A stretch of 64,000 bases of DNA from the NCBI GenBank assembly GCA_937924755.1, contig CALEVZ010000014.1:84333-148332 (forward strand). The letters are read 5' to 3'. Made by a program: the position numbers and the translations under genes. The notes beneath the pieces are model-generated. The model did not search any database. It saw only the letters and a program-made list of their open reading frames with translations, and was not told the origin of the DNA. Numbering within the stretch: position 1 is the stretch's first letter; the number at the start of each line of letters is the position of its first letter. Of the stretch, positions 18,299-25,988 are shown piece after piece. The DNA is from an uncultured bacterium. Lineage in GTDB: Bacteria; Acidobacteriota; Thermoanaerobaculia; Thermoanaerobaculales; Thermoanaerobaculaceae.

Positions 18299-19015
18299 CT
18301 AGATGGCCAGTTCATAGACCCGCTCCACGATGGCGGCGAGAGAGGATGCCGGAGCCGTGAGGTCGGCACCGGAGCGGGCGGCCTCCGCCAGCGCGTCCAC
18401 TGCCCGCGACAGCTCCGGCAACGCCGCGAGAAAGGCGTCTCGCGTCGGCCCTTCGGGGGGCGGCGACAGCAGCACGGCATCCCGGGCCGCCAGCACCTCC
18501 TTGACCAGGGGTCGCCCGCGCTCCGCCTGCCCCACCGCCACCAGTCCCTTGAGAATACCGACCCTTTTCCGCAGCGCCGCCATCGTGTCGATGGCCAGGG
18601 TCACGCCGTTGGCTTCGTGCATCATGGTGATCCAGTTGCAGGCGTGCGCACAGGAGAGAAACGCCAGACGCCACTCGTGAGCGGCGGTTTCCCGCTGCAT
18701 TCGTTCGAGGTCAAGGCGGATGTCCTCGAGACGTTGCTTCCAGCCCGGGTCGCCGGCGTAGCCGGCCGGCGTGACGGCGGCATAATCCCGGACGATGGCG
18801 GACCACAGCGTTACCGCGTTTCCCACCTCCGCGCCGGCCGTTTCGACGAGGGCCGGGTTCCCGGCAGCATCCGGCTTGGCCAGGCTCTGCACGGCCTGAC
18901 AGGCGGCGCGCATGTGCCGGCGGGCCTCGGAAACGCGCATGTCAAAGCTGGCGTCGTCCGCAGCGTTGGCTCCCACTCCCAGCGTCAAGGCCAGGGCGGC
19001 GGTCAGCATCCTCAT
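18299..19015 (-). CDS. Periplasmic helical protein of unknown function
   Basis: 238 residues from ATG 19015, with a strong GGAGG six bases upstream. A clear signal peptide (MRMLTAALALTLGVGANA, cleavage before ADD) is followed by an all-helical domain with regularly spaced acidic and basic residues. A pair of Cys in FLSCAHACNWITMMHEANG (about residue 120-137) forms CxxxC near a His and Met, which could bind metal or cofactor. No heme motif (CxxCH) is present. It lies between redox genes of the arsenic region on the same strand. I do not recognise the family. Confidence 0.65.
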   Translation of the reverse strand: MRMLTAALALTLGVGANAADDASFDMRVSEARRHMRAACQAVQSLAKPDAAGNPALVETAGAEVGNAVTLWSAIVRDYAAVTPAGYAGDPGWKQRLEDIRLDLERMQRETAAHEWRLAFLSCAHACNWITMMHEANGVTLAIDTMAALRKRVGILKGLVAVGQAERGRPLVKEVLAARDAVLLSPPPEGPTRDAFLAALPELSRAVDALAEAARSGADLTAPASSLAAIVERVYELAI

Positions 19016-19402
19016 CGATGTCCTCCTTTTGCCGTATTCATCCAGCCCCCTCATCGCGTGAGACTCCTCTTCTCCTTCCGAGTCACCCGGGCCATCCGGC
19101 CCTCCCCATGTCACTGCACCGGGCAGAAGACCCGCCGCGGCGCCGGGAGAGCCCATCACCGCCTCCTGGGGGGCAACAGGCTGATGGCCCCGGCAACGGA
19201 AAACGCCGGCACCCGACAGCGCCGCACGGGGTGTCCGGAGTCATCCTTGCGCAGCGCCAGTCCTGCGAGGGACGCCCCCTGCACCCGCGCACGCTCGATG
19301 GGCGGGAAGCAGGCCGTAGAATCGCCCACGATGAGAAGAGGCCCGGCTCGTTCGTTCATGACGCCCCTCGGTCAGGCGCGGCAGGAAGGCGCCCGCCGTG
19401 CT
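19016..19402. other. Intergenic region with one doubtful small frame
   Basis: 387 bases between the helical periplasmic protein and the small thioredoxin. A 67-residue minus-strand frame (19156-19359) starts MNERAGPLLIVGDSTACFPP behind a GAGGGG. It has no recognisable domain and is not called with confidence. The strong Shine-Dalgarno of the gene starting at 19015 lies at the left end. Confidence 0.35.
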
Positions 19403-19654
19403 TCAGCCCAGATTCAGAAAGCGGCGCACGTCGGCGGGCGTCGGGATGCGACCGAAGAAGACCACTTTCCCGTCGATGACCACCGCCGGGGTCGCCATCA
19501 CGCCCAGCTCCACCATGCGGTCGATGGATTCGTTCTTGCGGATATCGCAGCCAAGCCCGGCCTCCGTCACCACGGCCTGCACCACCTTGTGCGTTGCCTG
19601 GCAACGCGGACAGCCCGGCCCGAGAATCTCGATGACTTTCGGGGTCTCGCCCAT
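19403..19654 (-). CDS. Small thioredoxin-fold redox protein (MTH895 type)
   Basis: 83 residues from ATG 19654. The fold is compact: KVIEILGPGCPRCQATHKVV gives the active-site CPRC at about residues 14-17, the cis-Pro is in VMATPAVVIDGKVVFFG, and the end is PTPADVRRFLNLG. This matches the very small archaeal-like thioredoxins often found beside arsenic permeases and CcdA-like genes. It probably relays electrons for disulfide or arsenic redox. It follows the MerT-like remnant and the periplasmic thioredoxin on the same strand. Confidence 0.88.
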   Translation of the reverse strand: MGETPKVIEILGPGCPRCQATHKVVQAVVTEAGLGCDIRKNESIDRMVELGVMATPAVVIDGKVVFFGRIPTPADVRRFLNLG

Positions 19655-19687
19655 CTCGCTCCACTCCCCTCTCGGCAACCACGTGAT

Positions 19688-19925
19688 TCAGAGGAAGGCG
19701 ACCCGCAGCCCGCAAACCCGCCCGGGCCGCGGCGACGCCGACCGAAACCAGTCCAGACTCCCGATGCACCCGCTTCGCCCACACCGCCGGCCACCGCGGC
19801 GAGCACCAGCGGGACCGCCGCCGGTACGCAGTGACTTGCCGATAAGATGACGACACCGAGACGAATCGGGGTCAGGCTGACTACCGGCAGCGGCGCGGTG
19901 CGAGCCTTCGGTGCGGAATGACTCC
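19688..19925 (-). pseudogene. Possible remnant of a small MerT-like membrane protein
   Basis: No full frame is open here, but one reading frame gives SLTPIRLGVVILSASHCVPA followed by AVPLVLAAVAGG, a hydrophobic hairpin with a Cys-Val-Pro turn like MerT-type transporters. It degrades into Arg/Gly sequence. The adjacent frame resumes VSVGVAAARAGLRAAGRLP before the next gene. The position between a periplasmic thioredoxin and a small thioredoxin fits a lost membrane redox or transport gene. Weak support. Confidence 0.3.
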
Positions 19926-19927
19926 AT

Positions 19928-20344
19928 CTAGAAGACGCCCTTCTCCGCCAGCGCCTTGCAAAACTCGTCGAACGGGAACACCCCCATGTGACGGAGCACC
20001 TCTTCCCCCTTCGGGTTGAACACCAGCTGGGTGGGCATCACCATGATCTTGTGCGCCCGTGCCACCTGTGGATGCTGCTGGATCCCGAAGTTGCGGACAG
20101 CCACCCGGTCATCGAGCAGCCGTTGCAGTTCCTGCAGGGTCGGCTGCATGGCCTGACAGGGGATGCAGGCCTCGCCGCCGAACTCGACGATCCTCCACCT
20201 GCCGCCGCCGATCAGCGAGGACAGCTCATGCGGCGTCGCGGCCGCAACCGGCGCCGGCCCTGCAGCCGGCTGGGCGGCGGTTGCCGCGGTCGCCGCGACG
20301 AGGGAGAAAACCAAGGCGGGAGAGAGCACATCGAAGACTTTCAC
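19928..20344 (-). CDS. Periplasmic thioredoxin-family protein under an ArsR-type promoter
   Basis: 138 residues from GTG 20344 (GGTGAGG upstream), giving the signal peptide KVFDVLSPALVFSLVAATAA. An in-frame ATG at 20392 (154 residues) lies exactly at the operator edge, as in arsR, and is a real alternative. The thioredoxin fold shows IVEFGGEACIPCQAMQPTLQ with the active-site pair CIPC, and the cis-Pro in MVMPTQLVF followed by NPKGEEVLRHMG. It would reduce disulfides in the periplasm. Its promoter is nearly identical to that of arsR, so it should be induced by arsenite. Confidence 0.88.
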   Translation of the reverse strand: MKVFDVLSPALVFSLVAATAATAAQPAAGPAPVAAATPHELSSLIGGGRWRIVEFGGEACIPCQAMQPTLQELQRLLDDRVAVRNFGIQQHPQVARAHKIMVMPTQLVFNPKGEEVLRHMGVFPFDEFCKALAEKGVF

Positions 20345-20390
20345 GTTCCTCACCCCCGGCGCCTCGCAACCAAACTGGCGGAGCCGTCGC

Positions 20391-20436
20391 ATTTCGTCAT
20401 CCTGCGAAACGTAGGATAGCTTTTTCGACCTGTCAA
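20391..20436 (-). promoter_or_regulatory. ArsR-type promoter/operator of the thioredoxin gene
   Basis: On the minus strand TTGACA (20436-20431), a 17-base spacer and TACGTT (20413-20408). An inverted repeat ATTTCG (20391-20396) / CGAAAC (20405-20410, plus-strand reading) with an 8-base spacer covers the -10 and start site. Geometry and sequence match the arsR promoter at 28378-28423 base for base in position. Confidence 0.75.
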
Positions 20437-20617
20437 GCCTTCTCCGCCCCGGCGCTGCCGGCGTGCAGGCCGGGGCCCGCCTCCCTCCGACCGCCCTCCC
20501 CGCCCCTTCGAGCTCGTCGCGAGCGAGGCCCCCTGCGGCCATGGCCCCGCGGCCGTCGGCCCTGCGCACGGCAGCGGTCGACCCCGACAGTAACGCCGTC
20601 GGTCCTGCGCCCCACCC

Positions 20618-21370
20618 TCAGTGCAAGAGCAAATAGGCGCGGTGCACGGCAAGGCCCACGAGGGCCAACGCAAAGAGGCGGGCAACCAGCAACGAGCGGA
20701 CGCGCCTGGCCATGAAACGCGCTCCCAGCTGGGCGCCGACGAGCGCCGTCACCGAGGAAAGTCCCAACATCACCCAGTCGAAGCGCGCCGCCGGCAAATG
20801 GGTGAGAAAGGCCGAATACGATGGTAAGGTCACGATCACGCTGTTGGTCGCCGCGGCAATCCGTGCCGTGTAGCCCAGCATCACCAGGGTCGGCATCATC
20901 AGGAAGCCCGGGCCGACCCCCAAAAAGCCGGCGAACACACCGATGAAACCGCCCGCAACCACACCCTTCAGCCGCGCCGCGGGCTTGGGGACGATCTCCT
21001 TTGCGTCATCCTGGGGCGGCGGAAAGGCCATGCGGACCGCCAAGAAGACCAGCACCACAAGGTAGATCCACCAGACAACAGCGGTCGGAACGAATTTTAG
21101 AAGCCACACACCGAGCGGCGCCATCGCCGTGGTGAGCAGCATCAGCGGAATGGCCATGCGCCAGTCCACCATACGGCGGCGGGCAAAGGCAACGGCGCCG
21201 GAGATCGCCGTCAGCCCGTTGAGCCACAAGCTCCACGGCATGATCACGTGCTTCAGTTCGAAGCCGAAGATCCCCAGCACCGGCGTGGCGATGAACGCCA
21301 CCCCGAGGCCCAGCATACCGGCAAGAAAAGAAAGCCCGAACAGCACCAGCGGAATGACGACGTAAAGCAC
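20618..21370 (-). CDS. TauE/SafE-family membrane permease
   Basis: 250 residues from GTG 21370, two bases after the fmdE-like stop with GGAAAGG upstream. About eight helices in two homologous halves carrying GLSFLAGMLGLGVAFIATPV and GVFAGFLGVGPGFLMMPTLV. This family exports or imports organosulfur compounds, sulfite or related oxyanions. It is the last gene of the arsenic operon and directly follows an exported FmdE-like protein, so it may carry a thiol or oxyanion handled by the cluster. Substrate unknown. Confidence 0.88.
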   Translation of the reverse strand: MLYVVIPLVLFGLSFLAGMLGLGVAFIATPVLGIFGFELKHVIMPWSLWLNGLTAISGAVAFARRRMVDWRMAIPLMLLTTAMAPLGVWLLKFVPTAVVWWIYLVVLVFLAVRMAFPPPQDDAKEIVPKPAARLKGVVAGGFIGVFAGFLGVGPGFLMMPTLVMLGYTARIAAATNSVIVTLPSYSAFLTHLPAARFDWVMLGLSSVTALVGAQLGARFMARRVRSLLVARLFALALVGLAVHRAYLLLH

Positions 21371-21371
21371 G

Positions 21372-22097
21372 TCATGGGCCTTTCCCGCCGCAGCGGGCCT
21401 TGACCACATCGGGCCGACCCGGCTTGACGGCGTAGCCGAAGTCAGTCAGCGGCGTGACGGCAAACGCCTCTTGGACGGGCAGGCTGAGCACTTTCAGGGC
21501 AAAAGCCTTCTGGACTTCCTGCACGCGCACGATCTGTGCCGCATCGCAGCCCCCGCTGCGCAACGCGCTTTCCAAGACCGTGAGTTCGGGAGGGCGCAAA
21601 CCGGGACGCACGGCCACTTTGACCGCCTTGCCGGTCGAGCGCCGGGCGAGCACCCACTCGTCGCCCAGCGCCGGGTCGACGACGAGCGTACCGTAGCCGA
21701 CCCGCGCCCCCGTGAGATAGGCCGCCACATCGCCGTAACAGGCCGAGCCGTTGACCGCCGCCACCACGTCGGTGCGGTCCACCACCCCCTCCGGGAACAG
21801 GTGTTTGAGGCCGTAGATCAGCCCCGCCGCCGCCACGGCCAGTCCATCACAGGCGTGGCCGTGGAAACGCACGAGATCCTCCACCGTGACCGTCTGGGGC
21901 TGCCCCGACATCGGCCCCAGACTCGACTCGGTGTCGAGGACACGGACGGCCGGCAGAGAGGGGAATTGCAACAGATCCGCGGTACTCAGCGCCGCCGCCG
22001 GCTCATCCGTCCCAGCCGCCACCGCCTCCGGCATCGCCCCGGCAGACGCGGCCACGGTTTGGGCGAGAACCATCACCCACGAGGGCCAGCTCCTCAT
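21372..22097 (-). CDS. Exported FmdE-domain protein
   Basis: 241 residues. The signal-like N-terminus is MRSWPSWVMVLAQTVAASAG. The FmdE/TraR-type core begins VEDLVRFHGHACDGLAVAAA (His/Cys metal ligands) and continues with NGSACYGDVAAYLTGARVGY. FmdE is a subunit of formylmethanofuran dehydrogenase in methanogens, but stand-alone FmdE proteins are widespread metal-binding proteins without that role. A signal peptide on one is unusual. Placed between a thioredoxin-fold gene and TauE inside the arsenic operon. The precise function is unknown. Confidence 0.8.
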   Translation of the reverse strand: MRSWPSWVMVLAQTVAASAGAMPEAVAAGTDEPAAALSTADLLQFPSLPAVRVLDTESSLGPMSGQPQTVTVEDLVRFHGHACDGLAVAAAGLIYGLKHLFPEGVVDRTDVVAAVNGSACYGDVAAYLTGARVGYGTLVVDPALGDEWVLARRSTGKAVKVAVRPGLRPPELTVLESALRSGGCDAAQIVRVQEVQKAFALKVLSLPVQEAFAVTPLTDFGYAVKPGRPDVVKARCGGKGP

Positions 22098-22142
22098 CGA
22101 GCCTCTTGCGCGAATGGCAGCGTACCCTTCCCCACCATACCA

Positions 22143-22487
22143 TCATCCACGGGAACCTTGCAGACGCGCACGCAACAGCGGCGCCAACTCGTCGATGGCC
22201 GGCGGCCCCATGGAAACGATCTCCTCCCCCACCGTGACCACCGGGTACACCGCGAGACCGAGCGTGTTGACCATGCGCAGCACAGCCCCGTCGCGGTGCA
22301 GGTTCAGCTTGCGGGAGGCGTCCACCAGCTCCACCGGGACACCGGGCACCGCCGCGGCCACCGCCGCGCGCAGCGCCTCCGCTTCCTCGACGCTCATCCC
22401 CATAGGGCCGCAGCAGGTGGCCCCCTCGCCGCACGGATTCACCGGCGGCGTGAAGTACACACGCACGTGAGACTGGTTTCCCGTCAC
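22143..22487 (-). CDS. Thioredoxin-like Cys-rich protein coupled to arsA
   Basis: 114 residues from GTG 22487, overlapping the arsA stop (GTGA), with AAAGGA upstream. The N-terminal third holds NPCGEGATCCGPMGM, a Cys cluster of C-x5-CC, reminiscent of the metalloid site of ArsD (CC) but in a different framework. The rest is a thioredoxin-like alpha/beta domain (VPVELVDASRKLN, then VYPVVTVGEEIVSMGPPAID). It could be a second arsenic or antimony chaperone feeding ArsA; that is inference from position and the CC pair. I do not recognise a named family. Confidence 0.7.
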   Translation of the reverse strand: MTGNQSHVRVYFTPPVNPCGEGATCCGPMGMSVEEAEALRAAVAAAVPGVPVELVDASRKLNLHRDGAVLRMVNTLGLAVYPVVTVGEEIVSMGPPAIDELAPLLRARLQGSRG

Positions 22488-24292
22488 CGTCCGCTCCTTT
22501 CGCCTGCGCTCTCGCCCCACAACTCCGCCGCCACCTCAGCCAATGCCGCCATCCCGACCACTTCGTCATCGCGCAGCGTGAGATCGAACCGCGGCACGCC
22601 GAAGTCGCGGCGGATGGCGTACAGGTAGTGCTGCTGCGCCTCGCGCCGGACCTTCAAAAGCGCCGTGGTGCAGGCATGGTCGGGCAGCACCATGTTGGCC
22701 ACCACCCCGGCGGTGGGGATGCCGGCGGCCGCCAGGTCGTCGCGTGCTCGCAGTGCCTCCAGCAGAGGCGTCTTTTCCGGCAGCACCACGAAAATCAAGG
22801 CGGTCAGGGCCGGATCCTTGAGCATCGCCACCGCGTCCCGGTAGCGCTCCCGCGTGCGCTCGTACGACTGCGTGCCGGGGCGCATCGCCACCATCATCTC
22901 CACCTGCTTCTCCCACGAGAAGGGTAGCGACAGAAGGCGCAGAGTGTGGCCGGTGGGGGCTGTATCGAAGACAACGACCGGGTAGGTGTCGTCGGTGAGG
23001 TAGGCGAGAAAACGCTCGAACGCCGCCATTTCCTCGGTGCAGGGGGAGTTGAGCTCCTCCTCCATGGCTGCGAGCGTGGCCGCGTCGAAGCGCCCGCGCG
23101 ACTCGTCGAGGATCCGCCTGCGGTACTCCCGCACCGCGACCTCTTGGTCCACCCGCGCCACGAACAGATTGGGCTGGCCGGGGACCGGCGTCGGCGCGTC
23201 GGTCGCCTCGCACCCCAGTACCCGGCCGGTGTGGGCCGCCGGATCGGTGGTCACGAGCAGTGTGCGCACCCCCTGACGCGCCAGGTGCAGCGCGGTGGCG
23301 GCGGACACCACGGTCTTGCCGACGCCGCCTTTGCCCACGAAGAAGAGCCGCCGCCGGCCACCGTCTCCGGGCAGCAGTAGCGCACGCGGCGACAGGAGGG
23401 CCTGCGACGGCCGCCCGTCCTCACGTCCCTCCAGCAGGCGGGCGAAGGCCGCCAGCGCCGGGGCGCCGATGATCTCCACGAACGTCTCGTCCACCAGACT
23501 GATTGGCACACCCGGGAAGAGCTTGTCGACCTCGGCGATGTAGGACTGCTGCATGGCCCGCCGGCGGGCGAAAAAGCCGTTGTCGCCCTCACCCGCCGGC
23601 AGCACGTGGTTGATGATCAACCGCTGCACCGCAATGCCCAGGGCGGCCAGCTCCTTGGCCGTGCGCGCGGCTTCGTCCAGCGACGTCCTCTCCGGGATGG
23701 TGACGAAAACGAACGAGGTCGTGCCGGCGTCGCGCAACGCCGCGATGGCCCGGTCGTACTTTTCCTTGCCGGCCTGAATGGAGGTCACCGGCCCGAGGCA
23801 GGTCTGACCCGAGGTCTTGGCAGCCTCCTCGATGTGCCGGCTCCAGTCCACCGGCAGCTCGAGCAGGCGCAGAGTGTGACCGGTCGGGGCGGTGTCGAAC
23901 ACCACCAGGTCGTACTCCGGATCCACGAGAAAGTCGGTGAAGCGGTCGAAGGCGGCGATCTCGGTGGTGCACGGCGAGCGGAACTGCTCCTCGATCACCG
24001 CCAAGATCTCGTCGGGCAGGACACCGCGCATCGGCGCGAGCAACTTCTCCCGGTAGGCCTCCGTGGCGCCGTCGGGGTCGATCTCGACGGCAAACAGGTT
24101 CGGCACCCCGCGGATGGCGGTGGCCTGCGCGCCGACCGGCTGCTGAAAAACGTCGCCGACATTGCTGGCGGGATCGGTGGAGACGATGAGCGTTTTGACG
24201 CCGCCCTCGGCCGCGGCGACCGCCGTGGCGCAGGCGCAGGTGGTCTTGCCCACCCCGCCCTTGCCGGAGAAAAACATGAATCTCGCAGTCAT
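22484..24292 (-). CDS. arsA: Arsenite-transport ATPase
   Basis: 602 residues from ATG 24292 (AGAGGACC upstream). Two homologous halves, each with a deviant Walker A: FFSGKGGVGKTTCACATAVA at about residue 8 and FFVGKGGVGKTVVSAATALH at about residue 315. DTAPTGHTLRLL signatures occur in both halves. Conserved Cys that bind As(III) are present in each half (SPCTTEIAAF and SPCTEEMAAF). ArsA hydrolyses ATP to drive an arsenite permease; here the permease is Acr3 rather than ArsB. It overlaps both neighbours by ATGA/GTGA, so the block is translated as a unit. Confidence 0.95.
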   Translation of the reverse strand: MTARFMFFSGKGGVGKTTCACATAVAAAEGGVKTLIVSTDPASNVGDVFQQPVGAQATAIRGVPNLFAVEIDPDGATEAYREKLLAPMRGVLPDEILAVIEEQFRSPCTTEIAAFDRFTDFLVDPEYDLVVFDTAPTGHTLRLLELPVDWSRHIEEAAKTSGQTCLGPVTSIQAGKEKYDRAIAALRDAGTTSFVFVTIPERTSLDEAARTAKELAALGIAVQRLIINHVLPAGEGDNGFFARRRAMQQSYIAEVDKLFPGVPISLVDETFVEIIGAPALAAFARLLEGREDGRPSQALLSPRALLLPGDGGRRRLFFVGKGGVGKTVVSAATALHLARQGVRTLLVTTDPAAHTGRVLGCEATDAPTPVPGQPNLFVARVDQEVAVREYRRRILDESRGRFDAATLAAMEEELNSPCTEEMAAFERFLAYLTDDTYPVVVFDTAPTGHTLRLLSLPFSWEKQVEMMVAMRPGTQSYERTRERYRDAVAMLKDPALTALIFVVLPEKTPLLEALRARDDLAAAGIPTAGVVANMVLPDHACTTALLKVRREAQQHYLYAIRRDFGVPRFDLTLRDDEVVGMAALAEVAAELWGESAGERSGR

Positions 24293-24678
24293 TTTCGGTC
24301 CTCTTTTCCTGCTCCCGCGACCTCCTGAGCCAGGCGCCGCGCCGCCTGGGTGGCGGAGGTGAGAACCGGGCACCACACCGGCGGAATGTCTACGTCCCTT
24401 TCGCCGCGGGCGAGCCGCTCGAAGCCCGGACGCAGCTTGCGCAGGTTGGCGAGCGACGAGATGAACATGATCGCCATGCCGCCCATCACCGCCGCCAGCG
24501 CCAGGACGAGGAGTCCCAGAAACGAGGGGCGACCGGTCATGGCCGCACGGGCGAGCCCTGCCGCCGCCGCCGACACCACGACCCAGGCGGCCAGCACCGC
24601 GAGGTAGGCACGCAGGTTGGCGGCACAAAACGGCTGCAGACGACCGTCGGGCGCGGGGCGCGAAGGCTCACCGGCCAT
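24289..24678 (-). CDS. Two-helix membrane protein between arsD and arsA
   Basis: 129 residues from ATG 24678, overlapping arsD by 11 bases and arsA by 4. After a 20-residue polar N-terminus come two hydrophobic helices (LRAYLAVLAAWVVVSAAAAG and FLGLLVLALAAVMGGMAIMF). A 50-residue C-terminal tail follows with basic residues, a single Cys in PPVWCPVL and an amphipathic helix. I do not recognise the family. Coupling on both sides implies fixed stoichiometry with the chaperone and ATPase; it may tether ArsA/ArsD at the membrane. Alternatively it could be a small auxiliary channel. Confidence 0.7.
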   Translation of the reverse strand: MAGEPSRPAPDGRLQPFCAANLRAYLAVLAAWVVVSAAAAGLARAAMTGRPSFLGLLVLALAAVMGGMAIMFISSLANLRKLRPGFERLARGERDVDIPPVWCPVLTSATQAARRLAQEVAGAGKEDRK

Positions 24679-25000
24679 CGCCGGCCCCCTCGTTCTTGCT
24701 CCATTCCTCGATCTGCTCGAAGGTGGGATAGGCGCCTTCGAGCACGACTTTCCCGTCCGCCACCACCACCGGCAGGGCGGCAACCCCTCGGTTCTTGATG
24801 ATCGTGAACACCGCCGGCGTCTGGGCGAAACGCATCGGCTGCTGGTTGAGCAGGAGTCGGCTGAGTCGGACCCTGCCCGCCAGCTCCGCCTCGGTGCGCC
24901 GCACGGTTTCACCGAAGCGCACCAGCGTTTCATCCGGCTCCGGCCCGCACACTCCGGTGGCGCAGCACAGCGCCGGTTCGAAGATCTCAATCTCCTTCAT
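24668..25000 (-). CDS. arsD: Arsenic metallochaperone
   Basis: 110 residues from ATG 25000 with AAGGAGG six bases upstream. ArsD hallmark MKEIEIFEPALCCATGVCGP puts the Cys12-Cys13 and Cys18 triad in place. The thioredoxin-like remainder has LLNQQPMRFAQTPAV and GVAALPVVVADGKVVLEGAY. It transfers As(III)/Sb(III) to ArsA. The common C-terminal second Cys pairs are absent, as in many shorter ArsD proteins. Confidence 0.95.
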   Translation of the reverse strand: MKEIEIFEPALCCATGVCGPEPDETLVRFGETVRRTEAELAGRVRLSRLLLNQQPMRFAQTPAVFTIIKNRGVAALPVVVADGKVVLEGAYPTFEQIEEWSKNEGAGDGR

Positions 25001-25348
25001 CCGCAAACCTCCTTCTTCGTCCGCGACCATCCGTGGCCTGCAACGCCCCCGTGCCGCCCGCAGGTGGCTGATCGCAGCTTTTATCGGACTCCTCTCACGC
25101 GTGGGATCGCCCCCGCACGCCTGCCATGCACTTCGCGCTCATCGATCGCCCGGTCGTCGGCCCCGCGAGCCCGTGCCACCAACCAAGCGCCCGTGCCGAC
25201 TCTTCGGTCACCCCGCCGTTCGACCTTGCCGGGATGATCGGCGGGGAAGGGCAAGCCGTGGTCGATGGTGATGGGCGTCATGGCCACGCCAGCGGCGCTG
25301 CGGAGAGCGAGGACCCCTCCGGGAAATCTCCAGATCATCATCCGCCCG
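25001..25348. other. Gap in the arsenic operon with one possible small gene
   Basis: 348 bases on an otherwise closely packed strand. An 86-residue minus-strand frame (25081-25341, ATG seven bases after the ylbF-like stop, MMIWRFPGGVLALRSAAGVA) is open. It turns into Arg/Gly-rich sequence and has no recognisable domain. It could be a short real gene or noise. The arsD ribosome binding site is at the left end. Confidence 0.35.
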
Positions 25349-25747
25349 TCAACCACAGCATCCGCCCTGGCGGGGCGCGGCGTTGGCCGCATAATCCACG
25401 CCCAGGGTTTCGGACAGCAGACGGTTGGTGTCCTGCAGGAACTGGACGAGGGTGGCTGCCGCCCGCTCCCGCTCCTGCACCAGGGGTGACGACTGGATCT
25501 CACCCTGCAAGCGGTTCAGCTCGGCGAGGTCAGGCCCGAACAGCCCTTTCCCCCGCGCCCTGGCACTCTGAAACGTGCGGGAAAGTTCCGCCAGCCGCTG
25601 CTGCGCCTGTCGAAGGGTGGCGTCGCTCTCGCAGCGCTCGCGGGCGTCGGTCCAACGCCGCCACTCGTCCGAGTCCATGATCGCCCGGGCGAACGCCTCG
25701 GCCGCCTCGGCGACCGTCAACACCATCGTGGAAGCCGTCGTCGCCAT
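25349..25747 (-). CDS. YlbF/YmcA-family protein
   Basis: 132 residues from ATG 25747 (AGGGAGGG upstream). An all-helical hairpin protein: VAEAAEAFARAIMDSDEWRR, then RQAQQRLAELSRTFQSARA and LQFLQDTNRLLSETLGVDYA. It ends in GGCCG, a vicinal Cys pair. YlbF/YmcA proteins in Bacilli form Fe-S-binding RNA-maturation complexes; in other phyla the role is unknown. The CC tail and neighbouring FmdB protein, which ends similarly in CCYG, suggest both bind metalloid or metal. Confidence 0.8.
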   Translation of the reverse strand: MATTASTMVLTVAEAAEAFARAIMDSDEWRRWTDARERCESDATLRQAQQRLAELSRTFQSARARGKGLFGPDLAELNRLQGEIQSSPLVQERERAAATLVQFLQDTNRLLSETLGVDYAANAAPRQGGCCG

Positions 25748-25757
25748 CGAGCCCTCC

Positions 25758-25982
25758 CTATCCATAGCAGCAACCCGGTCCGGCGCCCGGCGCACACCCC
25801 CCGCCTCCCCGCGCCTGCGACGCGCGCCCCGTGGCCAGGCCGATCGAAGTGAACGTCCGCGCCAGTCGGTTGGAGCCGCAGGAACCGCAGGTGGGAGCGA
25901 GCCCCACACTGTACTGCTCCACCGTCGCCCGCACCTCGCTGACCGTGCCACAGTCCTGACAGATAAACTCGTAGACAGGCAT
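25758..25982 (-). CDS. FmdB-family zinc-ribbon protein
   Basis: 74 residues. MPVYEFICQDCGTVSEV opens the zinc ribbon (CxxC at 8-11), and the second pair is CGSCG at about 32-35. After the ribbon comes a Gly/Ala-rich tail ending GPGCCYG. FmdB proteins are small putative regulators. The CC near the end matches the tail of the neighbouring YlbF-like protein, an odd parallel. It sits 6 bases from the universal stress protein stop and 10 bases before the ylbF-like start in the arsenic operon. Confidence 0.85.
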   Translation of the reverse strand: MPVYEFICQDCGTVSEVRATVEQYSVGLAPTCGSCGSNRLARTFTSIGLATGRASQARGGGGCAPGAGPGCCYG

Positions 25983-25988
25983 AAGTTT

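Noticed and set aside
19156..19359. 67-residue frame between helical protein and small thioredoxin
   Set aside because: Weak ribosome binding site and no family; kept only as a remark in the gap entry.
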